Made by a program: the position numbers and the translations under genes. Source: Achromobacter deleyi (GTDB taxonomy: Bacteria; Pseudomonadota; Gammaproteobacteria; Burkholderiales; Burkholderiaceae_B). Taken from it: 64,000 bases of DNA. The notes under the pieces were generated by a model. The model was not told where the DNA came from. It was given only the letters and a program-made list of their open reading frames with translations, and searched no databases. Positions 56,241-64,000 of this stretch are shown one piece after another (positions within the stretch are counted from its first letter, which is position 1; the number at the start of each line of letters is the position of its first letter). The DNA is taken from NCBI RefSeq assembly GCF_902859705.1, contig NZ_CADIJO010000009.1, forward strand, positions 124,001-188,000, in the 5' to 3' direction.

Positions 56241-57791
56241 ATGAGACTGCATGGACTTATCGCGGCCGCGCTGGCCGCCATGGCATGGACGGCGGCCGCC
56301 CAGGCCGAGCCGGCAACGGCGAAAGTGGTGCTGCACGCGCCGCTGCGCATCCTGGACCCGGTGCTGACCAACGCCTACATCACGCGCAATCACGGCTACC
56401 TGATCTACGACACGCTCTTCGCGATCGATACCCAGGGCCGTCCGCAGCCGCAGATGGTGGACCGCTGGACGGTATCGGACGACAAGCTCAGCTACACCTT
56501 CACGCTGCGCCCCGGCCTGAAATTCCATGACGGCACGCCGGTCACCGGCGAAGACGTCGTGGCCTCGCTGGCGCGCTGGGAACAGCGCGACCCCATGGGC
56601 AAGCGGCTGGCGGCGGCCACCCAGACGATGGACAGCCCGTCGGCCGACCGTTTCCGCATCGTGCTCAAGCAGCCGTTCGGGCTGGTGCTGGAAACCCTGG
56701 GCAAGCCTGGTTCGCCCGTGCCCTTCATCATGCCCAGGCGCATCGCCCAGACGCCGGCCACCGAAGCCATCAAGGAATCCATCGGGTCCGGCCCGTACCG
56801 CTTTGACGCCAAGGCGTTCGAGGCGGGCGTCAAGGCCGTCTATATCAAGAACCCCGATTACGTGCCGCGCCAGGAACCGGCCGCCTATTTCTCGGGCGGC
56901 AAGGTGCCCATGTTCGACCGCATCGAGGTCATCAACGTGCCCGACGCCCAGACCGCCGTCAATGCGCTGCGCCAGGGCGAGATCGACTTCGTCGAGAACG
57001 TCGCGCCCGACCTGCTGCCGCAACTGGAGCAGGCGAAGGGTGTGACGGTGGAACGCTACGGCGAGAACACCGACACCTATATGCTGCGCATGAACTGGAA
57101 GCAGCCCCCGCTGGACAATCCCAAGATCCGCCAGGCGGTGCTGGCCGCCTTGAACCAGACCGACTACCTGGATGCGTCGCTGGGCGACCCCAAGTTCTAT
57201 CGCCTGTGCGGCGCCATGCTCAGCTGTATCTCGGCCTATCGCAGCGACGTCGGCGCCACCCAGACCCGACCGGCCGACCTGGCGCGTGCCCGCGCGCTCT
57301 TGAAAGAGGGCGGCTACAAGGGCGAAAAGATCGTCGTGCTGCATCCGACCGACGTGCGCAGCCTGTCGGCGCTGGCCCCGGTCACGGCCCAGGCCCTGCG
57401 CAGCATCGGCATGACGGTCGACGTGCAATCCATGGACTGGGCCACGCTCTTGAGCCGGCGCAGCAAGGACGCGCCGGTGGAGCAGGGGGGCTGGAGCATT
57501 TTCCATTCCAGCCTGACCAGCATGGACCTGATCAATCCCATCGTGAATCCGCTCATGGACCCCGGCTATCCCGGCTGGGCCAAGGACGACGAGGTCGAAA
57601 AGCTGCGCGCCGAGTTCGAAACCGCCTCGGGCCTGGATGAACAGAAGCGCATTGCCCAGGCCCTGCAGAAGCGTGCCTACGAGGTCGTGACGTTCGTGCC
57701 GCTGGGCGGCTATTCAGAGTTCAAGGCGTACGACGGCAAGTTCAAGGGCATGGTGCATGCGCCCATGCCCTTGTTCTGGCGCGGGCAGTGA
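56241..57791 (+). CDS. Family 5 ABC substrate-binding protein, paralogue of the first
   Basis: The 516-residue receptor has a signal peptide (ending AAAQAEP), the family text LSYTFTLRPGLKFHDGTPVT and the same Cys pair (CGAMLSC). It is strikingly similar in sequence along its length to the receptor at 47167, so the two are a duplication at opposite ends of one operon. Only one permease set is present, which suggests that both receptors dock on it with different ligand specificity. AAGGAACAAGGG precedes the ATG. Confidence 0.94.
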   Translation: MRLHGLIAAALAAMAWTAAAQAEPATAKVVLHAPLRILDPVLTNAYITRNHGYLIYDTLFAIDTQGRPQPQMVDRWTVSDDKLSYTFTLRPGLKFHDGTPVTGEDVVASLARWEQRDPMGKRLAAATQTMDSPSADRFRIVLKQPFGLVLETLGKPGSPVPFIMPRRIAQTPATEAIKESIGSGPYRFDAKAFEAGVKAVYIKNPDYVPRQEPAAYFSGGKVPMFDRIEVINVPDAQTAVNALRQGEIDFVENVAPDLLPQLEQAKGVTVERYGENTDTYMLRMNWKQPPLDNPKIRQAVLAALNQTDYLDASLGDPKFYRLCGAMLSCISAYRSDVGATQTRPADLARARALLKEGGYKGEKIVVLHPTDVRSLSALAPVTAQALRSIGMTVDVQSMDWATLLSRRSKDAPVEQGGWSIFHSSLTSMDLINPIVNPLMDPGYPGWAKDDEVEKLRAEFETASGLDEQKRIAQALQKRAYEVVTFVPLGGYSEFKAYDGKFKGMVHAPMPLFWRGQ

Positions 57792-57869
57792 TTGATGGCA
57801 GGTTGCCCGTGGTCCGCGCGTGACCGGCGGGCGGCGGGCCTGGCAGAATGGCCTGAAGAAAAGGGCCCG

Positions 57870-58661
57870 TCAGGCCAGCCCGACCTTGCCGCTTAGCGCG
57901 CGCGCTGCCGTCTGCAACAACGGCGCGTAGCGGCGCGCGAAGTCTTCGGGCGTATCCCATTCTGAAGTCAGGCCGGCAATCTGGATGGTCGCCACCGGCC
58001 GGTGGCGGTTGTCCAGAATGGCGGTGGCCACGTTCAGCTCGCCCAGCAGGCTTTCTTCCACGGCGGTGGCGTAGCCGTCTTCGCGGGCGCGGTGCACCAG
58101 CGCCCGGATGCGGTCCGGATCGTTATTGGTCTTGGGCGTGGATGGAATGTTGTCCATCGGCATCAGGGCCGAACGCGCCAGGATGTCTTCGACTTCGTCG
58201 TCGGGCAGATTGGCCATGATCGAGCGCCCGCCGGCCGTCTGCACCAGCGGCAATTCGCGGCCGGCCAGCGTGCTGCTGAAGGTTTGCCGCTTGGTCTGGC
58301 GGCGCAGCGCAAAGATGATGTACAGGTCGGAAATCAGGCTGAGCTCGACCCGTTCATTGGTTTCGCGCTGCATTTCGGCAATGAGCGGCGTGGCGCGTTC
58401 CAGCAGCGGCACGCTGCGCATGTAGTCGAAACTGCGCTGCAGGATCTTCTTGCCGGGCGTGTAGCCTTTGCCGCCGGGGCCGCGTTCCAGGTAGCCCAGC
58501 TGCACCAGGGTGTGCGTCATGCGCTGGGTGGTGCTGCGGTCAAAGCCCGTGATTTCCATGAGCTCGTTCATGCTCAGGGTCGACGGGTGATGCGCAAAGG
58601 CTTCGAGCAATTCGAAGCCCTTGGCCAGGGACTGGACGAAGAGGGGATCAGGGCGGGTCAT
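57870..58661 (-). CDS. IclR-family transcriptional regulator
   Basis: The 263-residue regulator has an N-terminal winged helix-turn-helix (LSMNELMEITGFDRSTTQRM, residues about 28-47) and the IclR effector-binding domain (LSLISDLYIIFALRRQTKR, given in part, and the C-terminal TAILDNRHRPVATIQIAGL). It binds small acids such as glyoxylate or aromatics. It is convergent with the amidase/ABC operon and may regulate it in trans. The stop overlaps a weak GGCCTG-N15-CAGGCC dyad (57850-57876). Confidence 0.93.
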   Translation of the reverse strand: MTRPDPLFVQSLAKGFELLEAFAHHPSTLSMNELMEITGFDRSTTQRMTHTLVQLGYLERGPGGKGYTPGKKILQRSFDYMRSVPLLERATPLIAEMQRETNERVELSLISDLYIIFALRRQTKRQTFSSTLAGRELPLVQTAGGRSIMANLPDDEVEDILARSALMPMDNIPSTPKTNNDPDRIRALVHRAREDGYATAVEESLLGELNVATAILDNRHRPVATIQIAGLTSEWDTPEDFARRYAPLLQTAARALSGKVGLA

Positions 58662-58835
58662 GGGATCGATATCAGCTGTGTCGAAGTATTGTATGGCGAT
58701 GCTTCAATAGCTGAAAGCGATACTTTTTTCGATGTCCGTCAACCCCCTGGCCACGGCGGCGCTCAGCTATCATGAGCGGCGCCGCGGGCGTGGCCGCGCG
58801 CCCGCACTGAACGATGGCGAGACCGGGAGGATGGC
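58662..58835. promoter_or_regulatory. Divergent control region of IclR gene and carboxylesterase gene
   Basis: The 174-bp gap is partly AT-rich. TCGAAGTAT at 58681-58689 and an imperfect inverse, ATACTTTTTTCGA at 58720-58732, frame about 30 bp and could be an IclR operator. I cannot pick out clear -35/-10 boxes. Confidence 0.4.
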
Positions 58836-60380
58836 ATGGTTGACGGCTTTGCAGGCAGGGCAATGAGACGGCTGTGGGCCGCAGTCTGTGTCCTGGGTTT
58901 CAGCATTTCCGCCGCGTTGGCGGGCCCCATCGTTTCAATCCAGCAGGGCAAGCTGGAAGGAACCGGGCAGGGGGCTGTCGAACAGTTCCTGGGCATTCCC
59001 TTTGCCGCGCCGCCGGTGGGACCGTTGCGTTGGGCCGCACCCGCGCCGGTCACGCCATGGACAGGCATCCGGCCCGCGACGCAGTACGCCAGCAAGTGCG
59101 TACAGAACGGCTGGGTCGCGCCCATTCGCCAATACCGAAACGAAGACTGCCTCTATCTGAATGTCTATCGCCCGGCCGCGCAGGCCGCACAGCCGCGTCC
59201 GGTGCTGGTCTGGTTCCATGGCGGTGCCGCCGTCGCGGGCTCTTCGCAGGATGTTGACGGCTCGGCCTTCGCCGCGAAGACAGGCCAGGTGGTGATCAGC
59301 GTCAACTACCGCCTGGGCGCGTTCGGCATGGCGTCGTTTGCAGAATCGGGCAGCAATTTCTGGCTGCGCGATCAGCAGGCGGCGCTGCGTTGGGTCCAAG
59401 CGAACGCCAAGGCGTTTGGCGGCGATCCCGGCCAAGTGACGATCATGGGCCAGTCCGCCGGCGCCTATTCGGTCACTGCGCACCTGGTGTCGCCGGCCAG
59501 CGCTGGGCTGTTCGTGCGCGCCATCGCGATGAGTCTGCCCGTCGGCCCCATCCATGATTCCGTCACGGCCGAACAAGAACGCAGCAGCGGACCCACGGCA
59601 ACGATGGTCTACAAAGCGGGCTGCGCCCAGGCGCCGGACGTGCTGGCCTGCATGCGTGCCAAATCCACCGAGGCGGTTTTCGAAGCCGGCGGCGGCGCGG
59701 CGACGCGCGCAGCGGGCTGGCGTATGGTCATTGACGGCGAAATCATTCCGGACAACCAGATGGCGCGGTTTGCGCGCGGCGAATTCCACAGGGTGCCCAT
59801 CCTGGTGGGCTTCACGAGCCAGGAGAACGGATTTTTCCTGCAAGCACGCCGTGCCGCGGGCCAGCCGCCGCTGAATGCGGCCGCCTTGGCCAAGCAGGTC
59901 GCCGCGTTGCCGGACAGCGCGCGGGTCCAGGCGCGCTACACCGTCCAGGCCTACGGCTCGCCGACCCAGGCGGCCATCATGATGGCCAGCGACCGCTGGG
60001 GCTGCCAGGTGCAGCAGTGGGCCAGGGTGGTGGCCAAGTCGACGCCGGTCTTCATGTACGAGTTCGCCGATCCGAACGCGCCGGCGACGATCTTCCATGT
60101 CGACGAGCCCAAGGACGGGCCGTTCCATAATTCGGACATCCCATACGTTTTCCAGAGCGGCTATCCGCACGAGCAGCAGGCGGCGCCGCCCGCATGGACG
60201 GCGCCCCAGAAGGCCTTGTCCGATCGCATGCTCGGGTATTACGCGCGGTTCTCGGCGTCTGGCGTGCCGGCAACCGATTGGCCGGCCTCGGGCATCCGAA
60301 TCCTGGATCCCAATGGCGACAGGAACGAAGCCGATGGCGCATTCGACGAGCGGCATGCCTGTGGGCTTTGGGCTCGTTGA
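58836..60380 (+). CDS. Secreted type B carboxylesterase
   Basis: This 514-residue enzyme begins MVDGFAGRA before a signal peptide (MRRLWAAVCVLGFSISAALAG), so it is exported. The family motif EDCLYLNVYRP and the nucleophile elbow GQSAGAYS (Ser207) are clear; GQSAG replaces the usual GESAG. The catalytic His is likely in FHNSDIPYVF. The reading frame has GGGAGG 5 nt before the ATG. Substrate is unknown. It is a separate transcription unit before an intrinsic terminator, and its link to the neighbouring TonB receptor is only positional. Confidence 0.92.
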   Translation: MVDGFAGRAMRRLWAAVCVLGFSISAALAGPIVSIQQGKLEGTGQGAVEQFLGIPFAAPPVGPLRWAAPAPVTPWTGIRPATQYASKCVQNGWVAPIRQYRNEDCLYLNVYRPAAQAAQPRPVLVWFHGGAAVAGSSQDVDGSAFAAKTGQVVISVNYRLGAFGMASFAESGSNFWLRDQQAALRWVQANAKAFGGDPGQVTIMGQSAGAYSVTAHLVSPASAGLFVRAIAMSLPVGPIHDSVTAEQERSSGPTATMVYKAGCAQAPDVLACMRAKSTEAVFEAGGGAATRAAGWRMVIDGEIIPDNQMARFARGEFHRVPILVGFTSQENGFFLQARRAAGQPPLNAAALAKQVAALPDSARVQARYTVQAYGSPTQAAIMMASDRWGCQVQQWARVVAKSTPVFMYEFADPNAPATIFHVDEPKDGPFHNSDIPYVFQSGYPHEQQAAPPAWTAPQKALSDRMLGYYARFSASGVPATDWPASGIRILDPNGDRNEADGAFDERHACGLWAR

Positions 60381-60423
60381 ACCGGGCGCAAGGGAGAAAG
60401 CGGGGATGGCGTAGTTGGGCTAA

Positions 60424-60458
60424 AGGAGGCAATGACTCGGTTTGAGTGATTGCCGCCT
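60424..60458. terminator. Bidirectional intrinsic terminator
   Basis: AGGAGGCAATGACTC (60424-60438) pairs with GAGTGATTGCCGCCT (60444-60458): 15-bp stem with two mismatches, 5-nt loop, followed by ATCTAGTATTTTA. It is placed after the carboxylesterase gene and, on the other strand, after the small ORF 60469-60774. Confidence 0.65.
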
Positions 60459-60468
60459 ATCTAGTATT

Positions 60469-60774
60469 TTACATAATATACATTATGCGAATTACGGGTA
60501 ACCAGCGGTGGGCCTTGCCCCGGCGTGTCCGCCATTCAGCGATCCGACCGCCGTTCTTGACCCAATACACAACTAAATCAGCCCCTCGATCCAGCCGCTC
60601 GTGGTGAAAAAACCCTGCAAGGCCTGATATCCCTGCGTCTGCGCGATACGCCTGGCGCAGCCAGAACGCGACGTCCAACGCGAATTGTCGCCCCATTCGA
60701 ACTTCCGTAAATTTTGCCCCCACGGACCGAGGCTGTTCTCGGATGCGCGAATCTTCCTGACCTTGCTGAATCAT
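60469..60774 (-). CDS. Small unknown protein
   Basis: I do not recognise this 101-residue protein. It starts MIQQGQEDSRIREQP and is basic, with a soluble C-terminus (VVYWVKNGGRIAEWRTRRGK). No membrane segment, signal peptide or motif is evident. Its DNA is less GC-rich than the neighbours and codon use is atypical. No strong ribosome site is seen, and a longer start at 60903 would overlap the TonB-receptor start and is unlikely. A hairpin terminator lies just beyond its stop, which supports it being a gene. It could still be a remnant of transferred DNA. Confidence 0.4.
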   Translation of the reverse strand: MIQQGQEDSRIREQPRSVGAKFTEVRMGRQFALDVAFWLRQAYRADAGISGLAGFFHHERLDRGADLVVYWVKNGGRIAEWRTRRGKAHRWLPVIRIMYIM

Positions 60775-60881
60775 GCTGATTGACGAAATCCCCTGTGCGG
60801 TGGGTAGTCCCACAGCCGCGAACAGGCTTGCACGCCCCGGTGCGCAAGCCGATTTTGCCGCTATCGGCCAGGAGATTTCAG

Positions 60882-62936
60882 ATGGCGTTTCGCCAGGTTT
60901 CAACGCAGTTTCTCGCCATGCTTGTGTGCGCGACGCCGGCGCTCGCCGGTCAGGCCCAGGCCTCGGATACGCCCGCCGTGCTGTGGCCCGTCGTCGTCAC
61001 GGCAAGCGGGATCGAGCAAGACATCGCCGACGCGCCTGCGTCGATCAGCGTCGTCACCCGCGAGGAGTTGGAAAAGCGTGCGTTCCGCGACCTGACTGAC
61101 GCGCTCGGCAGCATCGAGGGCGTGGTCGTCACCGGGATCAGCAACGAGAAAGACATCTACATCCGGGGCATGCCTGGCGCCTACACGCTGCTGCTCGTGG
61201 ACGGCAAGCGCCAAAGTACCCGGGATGCGCGGGTCAACGGCAATTCGGGCTTCGAACAGGGATTCATTCCGCCGCTGGAGGCGATCGAGCGGATCGAGGT
61301 CGTCCGTGGGCCGATGTCGTCGCTCTATGGGTCGGATGCCATGGGTGGCGTGATCAACATCATCACCCGACGTGTCCCCTCCTCCCGCTGGCTCGGTTCG
61401 ATCGGCGTGGACTACACGGCCCAGCAGCATGGGGATTCCGGGAACTCGCATCAGGAACAGTTCTACCTGGCCGGGCCCATCAAAAGCGACCTGCTGGGGC
61501 TGCAGATCTGGGGCCGCCTCTACGACCGGGACGAAGACAGGATCCTCAACGGATTTTCGAGCGCGCGCGACCGCGACGTGACGGCTCGGCTCACGCTGAC
61601 GCCCAACGCCTTCAATGACATCCTGCTTGAGGCCGGTACGACGAAGCTCCGGCGCAAAAGCACGCCGGGCGACACGTTGGGGCCCAAAAGCACCGCGGCC
61701 TACAACGACAACAGCCGCGACCATGCCTCGGTTTCCTATACGGGCCGTTGGGGCTGGGGGACGTCCGAACTGTCGCTTGCGCGCGAATCCGCCCGCCAAA
61801 CCAAGTATGGACAGAATGGCGCGACCGGCGACTGGGAAAGGAATCCGCGGGCGCCGAAGATCGACAACACGGTGCTGGACGCCAAGCTGAACCTGCCGCT
61901 GGGCAACCACCAGCTGGTCGCCGGAGGCCAATGGAACCAGAGCGAGCTGACGGACCGCAACCCCGGGCTGCGCGACAACGTCGACCATCGCTTCCGTATT
62001 TCCCAGAAAGGCGTGTTCGTCGAAGACGAATGGCGGTTGACCAATGCGTGGGCGCTGACCGGCGGCTTGCGCCTTGATGACCACGAAATCTATGGCAATC
62101 ACTGGAGCCCCAGGTTGTACTCGGTGTGGCATGCCGCGGAGCAGTGGACGATCAAGGGCGGCGTTTCCCGCGGTTTTCGCGCGCCGGACATCCGCACGAT
62201 CGCCCCGGGCTATGCGTACACCACCGGCGGGCCGTCGTGCACGTACGGCCCCAACGGGACTTGCGGCGTGAAGATCGGCGATCCTGGCCTGCGGCCGGAA
62301 ACCAGCACCAGCTACGAGTTCGCCGCCCTGTGGGACAACGACCAGGATCTGTCCGCCAGCGCCACCTTTTTCTACACCCAGTTCAACGACAAGATTTCCG
62401 ATGCGCTTGTCCTTGACGCCGATGGCAAGCCGGCACGCTGGGCGCAAGACCGCAACTACCGGCTCTTCTATAGCTACAACATCGACAATGCGACGATCCG
62501 CGGCATTGAGTTGGCCACGCGCTGGAAACCTTCACAGACGCTCAGCCTGAAGGCCGGATACACCTACACGGACTCCCGGCAAAAAGGCGGCGACTACGAC
62601 GGCTACGCCCTCTCGCGTACACCCAAGAACATGTTCAACATGCGGGCGGACTGGGATGCGACGCCGGCGCTCACGCTGTGGTCCGCCTATGTCTATCACG
62701 GCAGCGAGATCGACGCCGGCCTGCGCGTCGGGACCAATGGCGCGAAAGTGGCCGATGGCGTGCGCAAATACGGGGGCTATGGCACGGTCGACCTGGGCGC
62801 ATCCTACGTACTGAACAAGCACACCACGTTCAATCTTGCGCTCTATAACGTCGGCGACAGGCGCCTGGACTCGCTGGACTACAACACCGTGGGCGATGGC
62901 CGCCGCCTGTGGGCCGGCGTGAACCTCTCGTTCTGA
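60882..62936 (+). CDS. TonB-dependent outer-membrane receptor
   Basis: The 684-residue receptor has AGGAG 7 nt before ATG 60882. Residues 1-27 are a signal peptide. A TonB-box-like stretch (WPVVVTASG) is followed by the plug domain (ISVVTREELEKRAFRDLTDA, YIRGMPG, VRGPMSSLYGSDAMGGVINI) and a 22-strand barrel ending in the aromatic VNLSF. It imports an iron-siderophore complex or a similar large ligand using TonB energy. The next gene, 7 nt downstream, is a PepSY protein, a common partner in iron uptake. No convincing Fur box is visible upstream. Confidence 0.94.
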   Translation: MAFRQVSTQFLAMLVCATPALAGQAQASDTPAVLWPVVVTASGIEQDIADAPASISVVTREELEKRAFRDLTDALGSIEGVVVTGISNEKDIYIRGMPGAYTLLLVDGKRQSTRDARVNGNSGFEQGFIPPLEAIERIEVVRGPMSSLYGSDAMGGVINIITRRVPSSRWLGSIGVDYTAQQHGDSGNSHQEQFYLAGPIKSDLLGLQIWGRLYDRDEDRILNGFSSARDRDVTARLTLTPNAFNDILLEAGTTKLRRKSTPGDTLGPKSTAAYNDNSRDHASVSYTGRWGWGTSELSLARESARQTKYGQNGATGDWERNPRAPKIDNTVLDAKLNLPLGNHQLVAGGQWNQSELTDRNPGLRDNVDHRFRISQKGVFVEDEWRLTNAWALTGGLRLDDHEIYGNHWSPRLYSVWHAAEQWTIKGGVSRGFRAPDIRTIAPGYAYTTGGPSCTYGPNGTCGVKIGDPGLRPETSTSYEFAALWDNDQDLSASATFFYTQFNDKISDALVLDADGKPARWAQDRNYRLFYSYNIDNATIRGIELATRWKPSQTLSLKAGYTYTDSRQKGGDYDGYALSRTPKNMFNMRADWDATPALTLWSAYVYHGSEIDAGLRVGTNGAKVADGVRKYGGYGTVDLGASYVLNKHTTFNLALYNVGDRRLDSLDYNTVGDGRRLWAGVNLSF

Positions 62937-62943
62937 TCCGCCG

Positions 62944-64000
62944 ATGAGACCCGATGGCAAGACCGAGGGCCTGCGCCAATCGATGGCCTGGCTGCACACC
63001 TGGAGCGGCCTCGTGCTGGGATGGCTGCTGTACGCCATCTTCTTTACCGGCACGCTGAGCTTCTTTCGTGACGAGATCAACGACTGGATGCAGCCCGAAC
63101 TGCATCGCTCCGTCCCGTCGCCGGATGCCTGGCAACGCGTGCTGGAAAGCATGTCGCAGATCGCGCCCGACGCGGCCCAGTGGACGCTGGACCTGGCGGA
63201 CAGCCGCCATCTTGCCGTGCGGGCCAGTTGGAACCTGCTGGGCGCGGGCGCCGACCGCAAGGCGGTCCAGCGGGCCGACCTCGATGCCGGCACGGGTGCG
63301 ATCCTGCATCCCCGTGCCACGTCCGGCGGCGATTTCTTCTACAACTTCCATTTCCGGCTCTATGGCATTCCGCGCAGCCTGGGCCGTTGGATCGTCGGCG
63401 TGGCGGCGATGGTCATGCTGGTTGCACTGGTGAGCGGCGTGATCACCCACAGGCGGATATTCGCCGACTTCTTCACCTTCCGCCCGCGCAAAGGCCCGCG
63501 GTCCTGGCTGGACGCCCACAACGCCCTGGCGGTGCTGGCGCTGCCCTTTCATATCGTCATCACCTTCAGCGGCCTGTTGCTGCTGATGTTCACGCTGATT
63601 CCCTGGGCCCCCCAGGCGGCCTATCAGGGGGATGAACGGCGCTTTCGCGCAGCGTTGAACCGCAGCAATGTCATCGAACAGGACATCGCCAGCACGCGGG
63701 GCGACGCCGCCGTGGGACAAACGTCGGCGTATGCCGCGCTCGCGCCCTTGCTGTCGCAGGCAAACCAGGCCTGGCCTCGCGGCGTCGGCAGCATCCGCAT
63801 CGACCACCCCGGCACTGCCGATGCCCGGATCGTGCTGCGGGAACGCTGGGCCAGCCGCCTGACGGCGCCCGAGACAGCCAGCCGTGGCCTGGTCTTCGAC
63901 GCCAGGACGGGTGAACCCATTGGCCGGCTCGATGTGGCGCCGCGCGGGCCTGCCGAGACGGTGTATCAAGTTCTGCTAGCGATTCACCTGGGCCGCTTTG
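62944..64000 (+). CDS. PepSY-associated membrane protein (3' truncated)
   Basis: The frame is open from ATG 62944 to the window end, giving 352 residues. It starts with a membrane helix containing the conserved LHTWSGLVLGWLLYAIFFTG and has PepSY-type periplasmic segments (GDFFYNFHFRLYGIP, RSWLDAHNALAVLALPFHIVIT) between further membrane helices. Proteins of this family lie beside TonB receptors and are proposed to reduce or release iron from the imported complex (the FoxB/FecR-type reductase idea). It is co-transcribed with the receptor. Confidence 0.92.
   Translation, partial: MRPDGKTEGLRQSMAWLHTWSGLVLGWLLYAIFFTGTLSFFRDEINDWMQPELHRSVPSPDAWQRVLESMSQIAPDAAQWTLDLADSRHLAVRASWNLLGAGADRKAVQRADLDAGTGAILHPRATSGGDFFYNFHFRLYGIPRSLGRWIVGVAAMVMLVALVSGVITHRRIFADFFTFRPRKGPRSWLDAHNALAVLALPFHIVITFSGLLLLMFTLIPWAPQAAYQGDERRFRAALNRSNVIEQDIASTRGDAAVGQTSAYAALAPLLSQANQAWPRGVGSIRIDHPGTADARIVLRERWASRLTAPETASRGLVFDARTGEPIGRLDVAPRGPAETVYQVLLAIHLGRF

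Noticed and set aside
60472..60487. AT-rich CATAAT-N4-ATTATG dyad as a Fur box for the TonB receptor
   Set aside because: It is about 400 bp upstream of the receptor and does not match the GATAATGATAATCATTATC pattern.
60774..60903. Longer start (60903) for the small unknown gene
   Set aside because: It would overlap the ribosome site and start of the TonB receptor on the other strand, and its extra residues look like noncoding translation.

Overview
The window is about 64 kb of GC-rich, densely coding DNA with many ATGA/GTGA gene overlaps. It looks like the chromosome of a betaproteobacterium of the family Alcaligenaceae (Bordetella/Achromobacter type). The evidence is four Bug/TctC-type solute receptors, runs of CaiB CoA-transferase, acyl-CoA dehydrogenase and MaoC genes, a giant classical autotransporter, and the codon bias. 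The genus is an inference; no rRNA, tRNA or other marker gene is present.

Layout. (1) 1-2409: the 3' end of a ferredoxin reductase, a SnoaL/NTF2-like protein and a Bug receptor, probably the tail of an aromatic-oxygenase type cluster. (2) 2416-8153: an arsenic island of two divergent transcription units, each led by an ArsR repressor: arsR1-arsO-MFS-arsH leftward and arsR2-arsC-arsB rightward. A strong intrinsic terminator/attenuator lies between arsC and arsB. (3) 8080-10480: a tyrosine recombinase whose 3' end runs antisense into arsB, divergent from a KfrA-like coiled-coil DNA-binding protein. A perfect 15-bp inverted repeat lies between them. (4) 10550-15603: a membrane protein and a HEAT-like repeat protein of unknown function, a 38-bp tandem repeat at the 3' end of the latter, and two MFS transporters. 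(5) 15836-24367: an autotransporter of 2843 residues with nested DNA repeats. (6) 24521-26331: a TetR regulator and a Bcr/CflA-type exporter, with a palindromic operator. (7) 26410-33067: a Cu(I)/Ag(I) efflux operon, cusCBA-F, preceded by a small secreted metal-ligand-rich protein. (8) 33255-45450: a tightly coupled CoA-thioester catabolic operon: citrate-synthase-fold lyase, three Bug receptors, two acyl-CoA dehydrogenases, dienelactone hydrolase, CoA-transferase, enolase-superfamily enzyme, MaoC hydratase, acyl-CoA ligase and a LysR regulator. (9) 45641-57791: an amidase and a complete peptide-type ABC importer with two paralogous binding proteins, plus hydroxyacid dehydrogenase, esterase, class II aldolase and class V aminotransferase, followed by a convergent IclR regulator. 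(10) 58836-64000: a secreted carboxylesterase, a small unknown gene, a TonB-dependent receptor and a PepSY protein that runs off the window.

How the genes work together. Regions 2 and 7 are metal(loid) resistance. In region 8, substrate capture (Bug), CoA activation (ligase, transferase), oxidation (dehydrogenases), hydration (MaoC) and C-C cleavage (lyase) form a plausible complete route for an unidentified carboxylic acid. Region 9 looks like uptake plus hydrolysis of an amide- or ester-bearing small molecule followed by oxidation, lyase and transamination steps. Neither substrate can be read from sequence. The most unusual observations are the composition of the region 8 pathway, the recombinase/KfrA pair with its large palindrome, the nested palindromes over the promoter of region 9, and the recombination-prone repeats of the autotransporter.
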